Source of the DNA: Corylus avellana
Taxonomy: Eukaryota; Streptophyta; Magnoliopsida; Fagales; Betulaceae
Assembly: GCF_901000735.1 (NCBI RefSeq)
Contig: NC_081549.1
Span: 19,605,584-19,669,583 of the forward strand
Length of the DNA stretch: 64,000 nt
Direction of reading: 5' to 3'
The position numbers and the translations under genes were made by a program. Positions 32,133 to 43,805 of the stretch are shown in pieces (position 1 is the first letter of the stretch; every line of letters begins with the position of its first letter). The notes below the pieces were generated by a model, which had not been told where the DNA came from, did no database searches, and worked only from the letters and a program-made list of their open reading frames with translations.

Positions 32133-33231
32133 TGATGTAATCGTTTATTCTATTTTATCTCTCTGTCTCTATTTGAATAAATTTTTTTTTTGTTTTTTTG
32201 TCTTTTATTTAGTTTAGTTGTTTTTTTGTATAGGATTAAATACTAAATACTTAATGGGGTTTTGAAATTTTATTTTTATCCCATAGGATTTCATTTTTAT
32301 TACAGGAGGTTCCTGTGATTTTGATAATAGACCAAGTTAGTCCTCTGTCAGTTGACCGTTAGTTGACTTAACGAAAAGACACGTGGACCAATCAAATGTT
32401 GACACGAGACACCTACTTAATTTTTTTTTTTTTAATTTTTTTTAAAAAAATGTATCTAAAAAAACAAAAAAAAAATTGGGGTGGCCGAAACCACCCCCAA
32501 GGCTCCATGGGGATGGCCGAGCCACCCCCAGTGGGTATTGGGGCTAGTTTCGGCCACCCCCATCCAACCAGATGGGGGTGGCCCAATTTTCTTTTTTTTT
32601 TTAAATACATTTTTTTAATTAAAAAAAAATTAAGTAGGTGCCACGTGTTAACACTTGATTGGTCCACGTGGTTTTCCGTTAAGTCAACTAATGGTCAATT
32701 GACGGAGGATTAACTTGGTCTATTATCAAAACCACAAGAACCTCTTGTGATAAAAATGAAACCCTAGGGGGGGTAAAAATAAAGTTTCGAAACCCCAGGG
32801 GGGTTCAACTAACGGTCAACTGACGGGGGACTAACTTGGTCTATTATCAAAACCACAATGACCTCTTGTAATAAAAATGAAACCTTAGGGGGGTAAAAAT
32901 AAAGTTTGGAAACCCCAGGGAGTATTTAATATTTAACCCTTTTGTAAATTTATAAATTAACTTTATTTCATTGTTATCTTAGGACTAGGAGTCTTGGGCT
33001 ATAAATATATGCTTATAACCTTTAACAATTCAGATTTGGATTATTGTTGGGTTTGTTTAATAAGAATTACTCAGAGTTGAGTTTCTTATTTGTTTTCCTT
33101 CAAAAACCTAGATAGCATCTAGCTTTTATAAAGAAGATTTCTTAGATCCTTTAATAGTCTCAAAATCTAGAAATATTTATCTGCAGCTTAATGTTGTTAT
33201 TCACTGCAGCCCACTAAGTCACGCTGCATCA
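32133..33231. mobile_element. Solo LTR of the 37.5-kb retrotransposon family, split by a MITE
   Basis: Starts TGATGTAATCG and ends GCTGCATCA, flanked by a perfect 5-bp ATGCG duplication (32128-32132 and 33232-33236). Without the inserted element at 32232-32940 it is about 390 bp and aligns with the LTRs at 37527-37959 and 39701-40132 (GGACTAGGAGTCTTGGGCTA, then TATAAATATATGC). The empty target is at 56382-56386 in the paralogous D' flank. Confidence 0.9.
32232..32940. mobile_element. Foldback MITE with long arms, 709 bp, nested in the LTR
   Basis: The left arm starts AGGATTAAATACTAAATAC and the right arm ends GTATTTAATATTTAACCCT. Arms mirror through ATAATAGACCAAGTTAGTCC / GGACTAACTTGGTCTATTAT and CACGTGGACCAATCAA / TTGATTGGTCCACGTGG. 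The centre holds a GGGGTGGCC inverted pair. The right arm carries an extra tandem copy (about 32665-32785 and 32800-32930). A short TTTGTA lies on both sides (32225-32230, 32941-32946). The long TIRs suggest a Mutator-type MITE. Confidence 0.8.
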
Positions 33232-36200
33232 ATGCGTTTCTACGCCCCCACAAATTCTCCTATAAACAGCGTTCTTATTGAACCTCTCAATTTCCACGAA
33301 ATGATTATTATGCGTATAAACTACAAAGAGGGAGGTTTAACGGGGGGATACTTTATGCATATTGGCTTTGTATAATTTGCTTTTAAGAATTGTAATGATT
33401 AAAGTTGGAAGAAAATTAGTCCTCAGTTGTCTGATGATGTGTAATACCCCGAAATTTATAACCTAAAATAAATGTGTTTAGGAGAATGAGGATTTGCAAT
33501 TTTATTAAGATTAATGTGAAAGATGAAGGAAATTGCTAGTTTGAAATTTAGTGGGTTATTAAGTGATTGGATAATTGGAAAATAATTTTTGGGTTCTTAT
33601 TGTGTTAGCCGAAAATTGGGACAAGCCTTGAGTTTGCTTTGACGATCGAAAGTTAGATTGATGCATTAGACGACTCTTTGATTTTGAGGAATTAATGTGT
33701 TGATAATGTTTCGATTATGAATTTAAGTAAATAGATGATGATTAACACATATTAGGTAACCTATCTAAGACCTTGCATGTTAGATTTCAATTTATCAATA
33801 AGCAATGGAAATTGGTGTTTAATGATTAATGAAAGGATTTGAGGTTTCGAATGAGACTATGAATTTCTTGTAAAAATTCCTTGTAAACATCGGGTTTATA
33901 AATCTGCATGATTCTATAATCTTCATTGTAAGGGTAAGGTGGATTTATGATGTATTACTTTGGGTAAAGTTGGATTCACAAGGAACTATAGGATCATTGT
34001 TATGGTGCACATTAGTGGATTTAAGGATGATTTTCTCGGAGGAAATTACATCAGAATGTTACTGCAGTACTTTGTTTGAAAGCTGTTTTTCGTAGGTATG
34101 ATCCATGTTATTGTTTGAGGTAAATAGTAAGAAATATTACTATTGGTCAACAATCAATTTTTAATATCAATATGTTACAATTGTTTACAATTGCTCTACC
34201 TTTAGAACTTGGGGCGTTTCATGATGGACGACAATTTTTAAGTAGCAGCCACATGACATGATCCCAAAGTCAGTTTTTACCATCCGCGACATATAATTAA
34301 TTAGTTTTAGTAAAAACTATGTTGTCTCGGGTGATAAATATTTTCATCAAAATTATATATATTAGAAAAAAAGAGAATTTTAAAAATATTTTTAGTCTGT
34401 TCCTTCTTATCATGTCATTTCCAGTGGAGACATAATTATGGTAAAAATTCTACTCTCTGCTTGTTTGGACGTAAAATATTTTTTTAATTTTTGGCTCGTA
34501 CGAAAAATTAGCGAGGAAAGAAAATACAAAATTTAAAACCAGAAACTATTTTCCAAAACAAAAGAATTCTTTTATTTAAACCAAAGATATTTTTGGTCAC
34601 ATTAAAGACCAAAAAATAAAAAATAAAAACATTTTTCAAAAAATATTTTAAGCAAAAACAAACAAAGTCTAAATTACATGAATTTAGTACACGGTCATAT
34701 CGTACAATTTTTTGATATAAAACTGTAAAAATTAACTATTAAACTAACACTTACAAATAAAAAAAATAAAAAATCAATAACTAATTTTTATTATCACATT
34801 ATTATAATTATGGCAAACATATAATAATATTACTAAAAATCATATGATTCTTCGTATTATAATTTATAATGATACAAGTTGCAATGACTATGGTCGACAC
34901 TCCATAGTGGGCGGATGATGGAATTGGAGGGTTGTGGCAACATGATCACATTCACAGCCGCCAATTGAGAAGAAACATGGCCGCATGTGCAAAACAAAAA
35001 ACGAGTCAATTGTTTCCACTTGTCATGTCTCTCGTCACAAATCCACGCACACAATTCGTCTCGCTTGTGTTCATTTCTCATTCTCAATCCTCCAAAGAAA
35101 TCCAGTGATCCGTAATTGATTTGTGGCCCAGTGGCAGTCCACCTAGAACAGACGTAGAGGGGAAAGGGAGAGGAAAAGAGAGCCAAAGGTATATTACAAA
35201 GAAAAGAGAACCCCAAGTGATAAGGCTGTGACAGTGAGCTCAATAATTAACACTTTCAGTCTTTGAAAAAAAAAATAAAAAAAAAAAAAGTTTTTATTTA
35301 TATATGTGGGCTAGCTGTGATTTCCTAATATTCCACAAAGGCCAACCACGTGGGATCTTCATTTCCTAGTTATTTTCTGTTAAAAAGAAACAATTATTTA
35401 TGAGGAGCCTTGGGAAAAAGGATAACGTGCATTTGTTTTCTTCTTTACAAGTATGTCACACCAATTTCTTGTTGTCTTCACTACTTGATTTATTCTCTAC
35501 CCTTCCATTTAGTTTGATTAATTGCATAGAAAGGGATATGAATTTGACAAAATAATCATGTGGATTAGTCATGTAATAAAATGAAATAAAATAAAAATGT
35601 GATAGTTCGTGCCCAGGACTAAGTGCATTTTAAATTGTGTGACAGATAACAATAAAAAAACACTTATGAGAAATGAATAAAATGACGAATTACGTAAGAA
35701 AGTGCTTATTTTATGATTCAACAACAATCACTTGAGATGGTGATGCAACTTTAGGGGTTAGTTTAAGGGTAACCTTTAAATTGTTAACCATGCCTTTGGT
35801 TAACACAAGAATATTTTTGGATCATTTTATACTGCAATGTAATTGCCTATAATTTGTCATGGATGTGCACCATATTTTTTTTTATTTTATATATATATAT
35901 ATATATGAAGCTTGGATCTCCAAAACTGAAGACATAATTGGCCTAATTGAGCTCATCGTCTGTAGTCTTTAATTTGACCTGTATGGTTTACAAAAGCCTT
36001 CAAATTGGAAACGTCAAGAACCACTTAGAAATTTCATGCATCACCATCAACATTAAAGTTAAAATTAGGAAAAATTTCACTTTATACTCCTGAATTATTA
36101 AGCGATTTGACAAGTTTCAAAACTTCAAAACATCTTAATTTGAACTCCTCAACTTTCAATTTCATCAATTTGAACCCCTCCATCAGATTTAGCCGTTAAC

Positions 36201-36735
36201 TTCTAACAGCAATACCTAAAAAGGCCAAAATATCTCTAATTTTTTTTTAACACTTTTTATTTTTATTTTTTTTAATTGGCCTAATTGAGCTCATTTTCTG
36301 AAGTTTTTAATTTGCTCTGCATAGTTTTGTTGCGATCCTCTCTTGAATTGGAGAAATAAATCTCTGGGTGATAATTATTTTATGTAATCGTTATTCTTTT
36401 TATTTCCTTGTTAGTGTTGTTTCCACAATAAGTAGTATAAGTCAAATCTAGTCATATTAAGTACGTATTTTCATAAGAGTCTTGAATATTAATGAATCGG
36501 CCTTAATTTTTCTTGGGAATATTGTAATAACTCCCCTATTTAAAGGTTGTAATGTTATGAATAAAGGAAAAAGAATAATTAATCTAAATTAGCTCTTGCA
36601 TTGTGAGGTCTACGTTTCTTCTAAAAGCCTAAATTATTCCATTACGGACTTAGGTTCGTAGCAAGTTTCTTTCTTGCTTTTTTGAGCAATTACACAGACC
36701 CTTCTCTCCCTTTTATCATAGCTTAAGAGCATTTT
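33173..36735. repeat. 3563-bp near-identical duplicate, copy 1 (ends at the gap)
   Basis: Matches 40074-43636 at a constant offset of 6901 with no indel. By eye I found about three substitutions (GTCGACACT versus GTCCATACT near 34895, and one A/T in a poly-A at about 35287). It begins inside the LTR end and stops exactly at the N gap. The content is 5' flank of LecRK D: no supported gene, an orphan segment at 34880-35060, and (AT)n at 35890-35905. The D' flank (56387-60240) is a third, more diverged copy. Confidence 0.95.
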
Positions 36736-36835
36736 NNNNNNNNNNNNNNNNNNNNNNNNNNNNNNNNNNNNNNNNNNNNNNNNNNNNNNNNNNNNNNNNN
36801 NNNNNNNNNNNNNNNNNNNNNNNNNNNNNNNNNNN
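36736..36835. other. Assembly gap (100 N)
   Basis: Exactly 100 N. Sequence to its left is repeated at 40074-43636, where it runs on past the gap point into TTCAAAAATATTC. Confidence 0.99.
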
Positions 36836-37526
36836 CGATCAATCCCTCCTTCCCATAATTATTGGACCAAATAAAGATCACAAAAAATATCTCTCAGTTT
36901 GAAGATAAGAAAAATATTATATTTCAACCACTTATGACAAAGAATACCAAGAACACACGACGATATAGATAACTAATAATAATTATAAAAAATAAATTAA
37001 AAATTAAAAATTAAAACTTCACAATATTAATATATAATAAGATCATTGACCATATCGAATAAATTAAAATTTATTCAGATAAACGTTGCAATATGAAAAT
37101 AACAAAACTGACAGCCTTGGTGAAACTTCAACAACAAAATGAGAATTTCTTAAAATTTGGTTAGTAAAAAGAAAAACATAAATAAATTCTCAGGTTTCCG
37201 TTTTTTTTTTTTTTTGTTCCTTTTAGTTGTCTTCTCTTGAATTCGGTTCAATTTCCGGTGTTCCGGTATATATATATATTAACGTTATATTAACGTAATT
37301 ATCATTCTTCTGCACATTCTGTAGTTGTGAAATTTCTGGTATACATGAATATATACAATTGGGATGCAATGGAATTCTGCCAAATCCTCACATTTCTCAC
37401 CGCAGCGGTTGTTTGTAAAACTATTGATTTTGATACTTGGCGCAATCAAACAATTGATTTCGTTGAGAACGAGGAAATAGAGGAATCAGGACCGTAACCA
37501 TTCAAAGCATGTATTTGCTTACATAG
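36836..37526. other. Unmatched sequence between gap and LTR element
   Basis: AT-rich, no gene, and no similarity to any other part of the window that I can see. It does not match the 5' flank expected for the retrotransposon if it sat at the D locus. Confidence 0.5.
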
Positions 37527-37961
37527 TGATGTAGATTGGAATTCAAAGCTTATCTTATCTTATCTTTTAGTCTTTTATTAGGTTTCTTTGTTAATTGTTT
37601 ATTCTATCTTATCTTTCAGTCTTTATTTGAATTAGGTTTCTTTGTTAGTCTTTTATTTGGTTTAGTTGTCTTTCGTAGACTTCTAAATTAACTTTATTTC
37701 ATTGTTATCGTAGGACTAGGAGTCTTGGGCTATAAATATATGCTTATAGCCTTTAACAATGCAGTTTATGATTATTATTGAGTTTGTTTAATAAGAATTA
37801 CTCAGAGTTGAGTTTCTTTGTGTTTTTCCTTAAACCATAGATAGAATCTATAGTTTTTAAGAAGATTTCTTTTATTCTTGTGATAGTCTCACAATCTTAG
37901 AAATATTTATCCCTTCTACTTGCTCTTTTTCTTGTTCACCACAATCCTACGCTGCATCAGT

Positions 37962-37973
37962 TGGTATCAGAGC
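37962..37973 (+). promoter_or_regulatory. Primer-binding site (initiator Met tRNA)
   Basis: TGGTATCAGAGC, two bases after the 5' LTR, is the complement of the 3' end of plant initiator tRNA-Met, used to prime minus-strand synthesis in many plant LTR elements. Confidence 0.9.
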
Positions 37974-38441
37974 TCAATTACTTTCCATGAATGGGGAGGA
38001 GCAACCGCTTTGCAGACATGAACGAGGTGCACGTGCGTACGAAGGCAGCACGTAAGGAGCAACCAGCGATTCGTTTGCGGCACATGGAGGAGAGGTTTGG
38101 TGGTCTAACCATGCAGAAGGAGGGGCGTGCGTGCACCCATCACAGGGTCTCTATCAATCACTTGGCCGACATGGATGGTCCGAGCGTTCGTCATCATCAA
38201 CCAAAACCGAGATACGCGGGGGCGGAAGACAAATTTATCGTCAAGGGTGAACCTATCAATCCTTATGCAAGGCGCGGAGTGCGGAAGGAATTTCCAACGG
38301 CACAAGCCCATGCTATGTCACGGGATGCAGGCGTCAAGCTCGACACCCAAAAAGAAAAAATAGAAAATTCAAACAAAAAAAAAGGTGTCTTGGGAGATGG
38401 CGGAGGTCAAGCATCAATCAGTGTCCTGAGACATTGGAGGC

Positions 38442-39755
38442 ATGTACCGACAATTTCAGACTACATGCACCATGGGAGGCAAGGTGGCCAAGCTTGTCAT
38501 CGATCCAAGGAGTGGTATGAATGTAGTCTCGGAGGAAGCGGTTCGGAAGCTAAGGCTTGAGACCAAGAGACATCCTACTCCCTATCGGTTGGAATGGCTC
38601 ATGAAAGGAAACAAGGTAACGGTTTCTAGACGTTGTCTAGTGTCTTTTTCTATTGGAGATAAATATGTGGATCATGTGTGGTGTGATGTGGTCGACATGG
38701 ATACGTGTCACCTATTGTTGGGAAAGCCATGGAAATATGATAGAGCTGCTATCCATGATGAAACAAAGAACACATACAACTTCATGTTTGGTAAAACCAA
38801 ATTGAAGTTGCTACATAGCCCATGGGCGGAGCCAAAACCTTCACAAGGGAATGATCAATCCTTTGTAGCCAAGCAGGAGTTGACGGACAAGGAAAGCGGC
38901 ATCAAGGGAGAGGTGTCGGGGCCGATAAAGGAGCTGTTGGGGAGATGTGTCGACATAGTCCGAGTAGAATTACCGAAAGTGATACCATCATTGCGAGACA
39001 TTCAACCTCAACTTGATTTGGTACCGAGAACTAATGTTACTAATCATCCGCACAACATCAAGAGTCCTAAAAAGCTTGAAGAATTGGGGAAACAAGTGGA
39101 AGAGGTAAACCTTTCAGAGAGTATCGTAATTTTTCATGAAGAAGAGGAACCCTTGGAAGAGGTAAATCTTTCGGATAGTTTTGTAATTTTTCATGAAGAA
39201 GAGGAACCCTTGGAAAAGGTAAATCTTTCGGATAGTTTTGCACTTTTTTACGACAATTCTAAATATCATGTACCTGATAAGAGCCCCGAAGATAAAGTCT
39301 TTGATTTTAGTGTTGAGCCAATTGACTATGTTGATTTCATTGGGATAGATGCTATTTTGTCAAATTCTTCTAACCAAATTTGTGATGAGATCTATTTGGC
39401 GGAGGAGAATGTTCTGTCACAAAGTGACAGGGTCGTTGCTAGTTATTTGAAGATTTTCATGGTATATGGGAAAGACAAGTCACAAGAAAAGCATGGCAAG
39501 TCTACACGGCAAGGAGAGGTGCGGGGCCTTCAACATCATCGTCCCAGTCTACTGATGATTAGAGCCCTCATGTTTCTTATGGGGTGTGGCCTTGTTGTGA
39601 TCTTGAGGAACGGAGAAGGGAACGTGTTAATAGGGCACCCAAAGGATCGTGGAAAAGACAGTCCGAATTCGAGGGCGAATTCTCTCCAACCTTGGGAGGA
39701 TGATGTAGATTGGAATTCAAAGCTTATCTTATCTTATCTTTTAGTCCTTTATTAG
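38442..39755 (+). pseudogene. Retropepsin-like polyprotein remnant
   Basis: 437 codons, running into the 3' LTR. Residues about 12-125 match the Ty3/Gypsy aspartic protease family: NVVSEEAVRKLRL, HPTPYRLEWL, CDVVDMDTCHLLLGKPWKYD. The catalytic D-[ST]-G is Asp21-Pro-Arg here, so the enzyme should be inactive. Residues about 221-277 hold three 19-aa repeats (VNLSxSxxIFHEEEEPLE type; 57-bp DNA units at 39102, 39159 and 39216). The C-terminal SPNSRANSLQPWEDDVD resembles Gypsy polyprotein tails. Everything between (RT, RNase H, integrase) is deleted. The upstream gag-side sequence is in another frame (37991 onward). Confidence 0.75.
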
Positions 39756-40073
39756 GTTTCTTTGTTAATTGTTTATTCTATCTTATCTTTCAGTCTTTAT
39801 TTGAATTAGGTTTCTTTGTTAGTCTTTTATTTGGTTTAGTTGTCTTTCGTAGACTTCTAAATTAACTTTATTTCATTGTTATCTTAGGACTAGGAGTCTT
39901 GGGCTATAAATATATGATTATAGCCTTTAATAATTCAGTTTATGATTATTATTGAGTTTGTTTAATAAGAATTACTCAGAGTTGAGTTTCTTTGTGTTTT
40001 TTCTTAAACCATAGATAGAATCTATAGTTTTTAAGAAGATTTCTTGCATCCTTTCGATAGTCTCAAGATCTGT

Positions 40074-43000
40074 ATATTTATCTGCAGCTTAATGTTGTTA
40101 TTCACTGCAGCCCACTAAGTCACGCTGCATCAATGCGTTTCTACGCCCCCACAAATTCTCCTATAAACAGCGTTCTTATTGAACCTCTCAATTTCCACGA
40201 AATGATTATTATGCGTATAAACTACAAAGAGGGAGGTTTAACGGGGGGATACTTTATGCATATTGGCTTTGTATAATTTGCTTTTAAGAATTGTAATGAT
40301 TAAAGTTGGAAGAAAATTAGTCCTCAGTTGTCTGATGATGTGTAATACCCCGAAATTTATAACCTAAAATAAATGTGTTTAGGAGAATGAGGATTTGCAA
40401 TTTTATTAAGATTAATGTGAAAGATGAAGGAAATTGCTAGTTTGAAATTTAGTGGGTTATTAAGTGATTGGATAATTGGAAAATAATTTTTGGGTTCTTA
40501 TTGTGTTAGCCGAAAATTGGGACAAGCCTTGAGTTTGCTTTGACGATCGAAAGTTAGATTGATGCATTAGACGACTCTTTGATTTTGAGGAATTAATGTG
40601 TTGATAATGTTTCGATTATGAATTTAAGTAAATAGATGATGATTAACACATATTAGGTAACCTATCTAAGACCTTGCATGTTAGATTTCAATTTATCAAT
40701 AAGCAATGGAAATTGGTGTTTAATGATTAATGAAAGGATTTGAGGTTTCGAATGAGACTATGAATTTCTTGTAAAAATTCCTTGTAAACATCGGGTTTAT
40801 AAATCTGCATGATTCTATAATCTTCATTGTAAGGGTAAGGTGGATTTATGATGTATTACTTTGGGTAAAGTTGGATTCACAAGGAACTATAGGATCATTG
40901 TTATGGTGCACATTAGTGGATTTAAGGATGATTTTCTCGGAGGAAATTACATCAGAATGTTACTGCAGTACTTTGTTTGAAAGCTGTTTTTCGTAGGTAT
41001 GATCCATGTTATTGTTTGAGGTAAATAGTAAGAAATATTACTATTGGTCAACAATCAATTTTTAATATCAATATGTTACAATTGTTTACAATTGCTCTAC
41101 CTTTAGAACTTGGGGCGTTTCATGATGGACGACAATTTTTAAGTAGCAGCCACATGACATGATCCCAAAGTCAGTTTTTACCATCCGCGACATATAATTA
41201 ATTAGTTTTAGTAAAAACTATGTTGTCTCGGGTGATAAATATTTTCATCAAAATTATATATATTAGAAAAAAAGAGAATTTTAAAAATATTTTTAGTCTG
41301 TTCCTTCTTATCATGTCATTTCCAGTGGAGACATAATTATGGTAAAAATTCTACTCTCTGCTTGTTTGGACGTAAAATATTTTTTTAATTTTTGGCTCGT
41401 ACGAAAAATTAGCGAGGAAAGAAAATACAAAATTTAAAACCAGAAACTATTTTCCAAAACAAAAGAATTCTTTTATTTAAACCAAAGATATTTTTGGTCA
41501 CATTAAAGACCAAAAAATAAAAAATAAAAACATTTTTCAAAAAATATTTTAAGCAAAAACAAACAAAGTCTAAATTACATGAATTTAGTACACGGTCATA
41601 TCGTACAATTTTTTGATATAAAACTGTAAAAATTAACTATTAAACTAACACTTACAAATAAAAAAAATAAAAAATCAATAACTAATTTTTATTATCACAT
41701 TATTATAATTATGGCAAACATATAATAATATTACTAAAAATCATATGATTCTTCGTATTATAATTTATAATGATACAAGTTGCAATGACTATGGTCCATA
41801 CTCCATAGTGGGCGGATGATGGAATTGGAGGGTTGTGGCAACATGATCACATTCACAGCCGCCAATTGAGAAGAAACATGGCCGCATGTGCAAAACAAAA
41901 AACGAGTCAATTGTTTCCACTTGTCATGTCTCTCGTCACAAATCCACGCACACAATTCGTCTCGCTTGTGTTCATTTCTCATTCTCAATCCTCCAAAGAA
42001 ATCCAGTGATCCGTAATTGATTTGTGGCCCAGTGGCAGTCCACCTAGAACAGACGTAGAGGGGAAAGGGAGAGGAAAAGAGAGCCAAAGGTATATTACAA
42101 AGAAAAGAGAACCCCAAGTGATAAGGCTGTGACAGTGAGCTCAATAATTAACACTTTCAGTCTTTGAAAAAAAAAATAAAAAATAAAAAAGTTTTTATTT
42201 ATATATGTGGGCTAGCTGTGATTTCCTAATATTCCACAAAGGCCAACCACGTGGGATCTTCATTTCCTAGTTATTTTCTGTTAAAAAGAAACAATTATTT
42301 ATGAGGAGCCTTGGGAAAAAGGATAACGTGCATTTGTTTTCTTCTTTACAAGTATGTCACACCAATTTCTTGTTGTCTTCACTACTTGATTTATTCTCTA
42401 CCCTTCCATTTAGTTTGATTAATTGCATAGAAAGGGATATGAATTTGACAAAATAATCATGTGGATTAGTCATGTAATAAAATGAAATAAAATAAAAATG
42501 TGATAGTTCGTGCCCAGGACTAAGTGCATTTTAAATTGTGTGACAGATAACAATAAAAAAACACTTATGAGAAATGAATAAAATGACGAATTACGTAAGA
42601 AAGTGCTTATTTTATGATTCAACAACAATCACTTGAGATGGTGATGCAACTTTAGGGGTTAGTTTAAGGGTAACCTTTAAATTGTTAACCATGCCTTTGG
42701 TTAACACAAGAATATTTTTGGATCATTTTATACTGCAATGTAATTGCCTATAATTTGTCATGGATGTGCACCATATTTTTTTTTATTTTATATATATATA
42801 TATATATGAAGCTTGGATCTCCAAAACTGAAGACATAATTGGCCTAATTGAGCTCATCGTCTGTAGTCTTTAATTTGACCTGTATGGTTTACAAAAGCCT
42901 TCAAATTGGAAACGTCAAGAACCACTTAGAAATTTCATGCATCACCATCAACATTAAAGTTAAAATTAGGAAAAATTTCACTTTATACTCCTGAATTATT

Positions 43001-43636
43001 AAGCGATTTGACAAGTTTCAAAACTTCAAAACATCTTAATTTGAACTCCTCAACTTTCAATTTCATCAATTTGAACCCCTCCATCAGATTTAGCCGTTAA
43101 CTTCTAACAGCAATACCTAAAAAGGCCAAAATATCTCTAATTTTTTTTTAACACTTTTTATTTTTATTTTTTTTAATTGGCCTAATTGAGCTCATTTTCT
43201 GAAGTTTTTAATTTGCTCTGCATAGTTTTGTTGCGATCCTCTCTTGAATTGGAGAAATAAATCTCTGGGTGATAATTATTTTATGTAATCGTTATTCTTT
43301 TTATTTCCTTGTTAGTGTTGTTTCCACAATAAGTAGTATAAGTCAAATCTAGTCATATTAAGTACGTATTTTCATAAGAGTCTTGAATATTAATGAATCG
43401 GCCTTAATTTTTCTTGGGAATATTGTAATAACTCCCCTATTTAAAGGTTGTAATGTTATGAATAAAGGAAAAAGAATAATTAATCTAAATTAGCTCTTGC
43501 ATTGTGAGGTCTACGTTTCTTCTAAAAGCCTAAATTATTCCATTACGGACTTAGGTTCGTAGCAAGTTTCTTTCTTGCTTTTTTGAGCAATTACACAGAC
43601 CCTTCTCTCCCTTTTATCATAGCTTAAGAGCATTTT
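40074..43636. repeat. 3563-bp near-identical duplicate, copy 2
   Basis: Partner of 33173-36735. It starts inside the 3' LTR and, unlike copy 1, continues without a break into the rest of unit 1 (hAT element, methyltransferase). The boundary at 40074 is sharp: sequence to its left belongs to the retrotransposon at 37527. Confidence 0.95.
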
Positions 43637-43805
43637 TCAAAAATATTCAAAATAGAATACTTTGGTAGCAACAACTTGAGCGACAATTTCGATAAAAACC
43701 AACTTGCTTGATGTTTGAAGTTTTGGCATGGTATACAAAAGTCTTCAAATTGGCAACATCAAAGAAATTCCAGAGCAGAAATCCAAGACTTGCATTGACA
43801 TCAAG

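Larger units (their letters stand above)
37527..40132 (+). mobile_element. Internally deleted Ty3/Gypsy-like LTR retrotransposon
   Basis: 5' LTR 37527-37959 and 3' LTR 39701-40132, both TGATGTAGATTGG...GCTGCATCA with a TATAAATATATGC promoter box. A tRNA-iMet primer site, TGGTATCAGAGC, is at 37962-37973, and a purine tract GGGAGGA lies directly before the 3' LTR. The interior (1.7 kb) keeps a retropepsin-like frame but no reverse transcriptase, RNase H or integrase, so it is nonautonomous. The LTRs agree in their first 330 bases but differ strongly in the last 80; the 3' LTR end equals the solo LTR at 33173-33231 instead. The flanking 5-mers do not match (CATAG, ATGCG), so the element is recombined or misassembled. 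Confidence 0.9.

Noticed and set aside
34857..35243. 128-codon minus frame, repeated at 41758-42144
   Set aside because: The two copies are one near-identical duplicate, so conservation means nothing. The more distant copy at 57960-58750 has the frame broken by indels, and the protein looks like no family.
37991..38560. 189-codon plus frame ahead of the retropepsin
   Set aside because: Probably gag-side remnant plus chance frame. Composition is biased, no zinc knuckle or capsid motif is seen, and it overlaps the better-supported frame.
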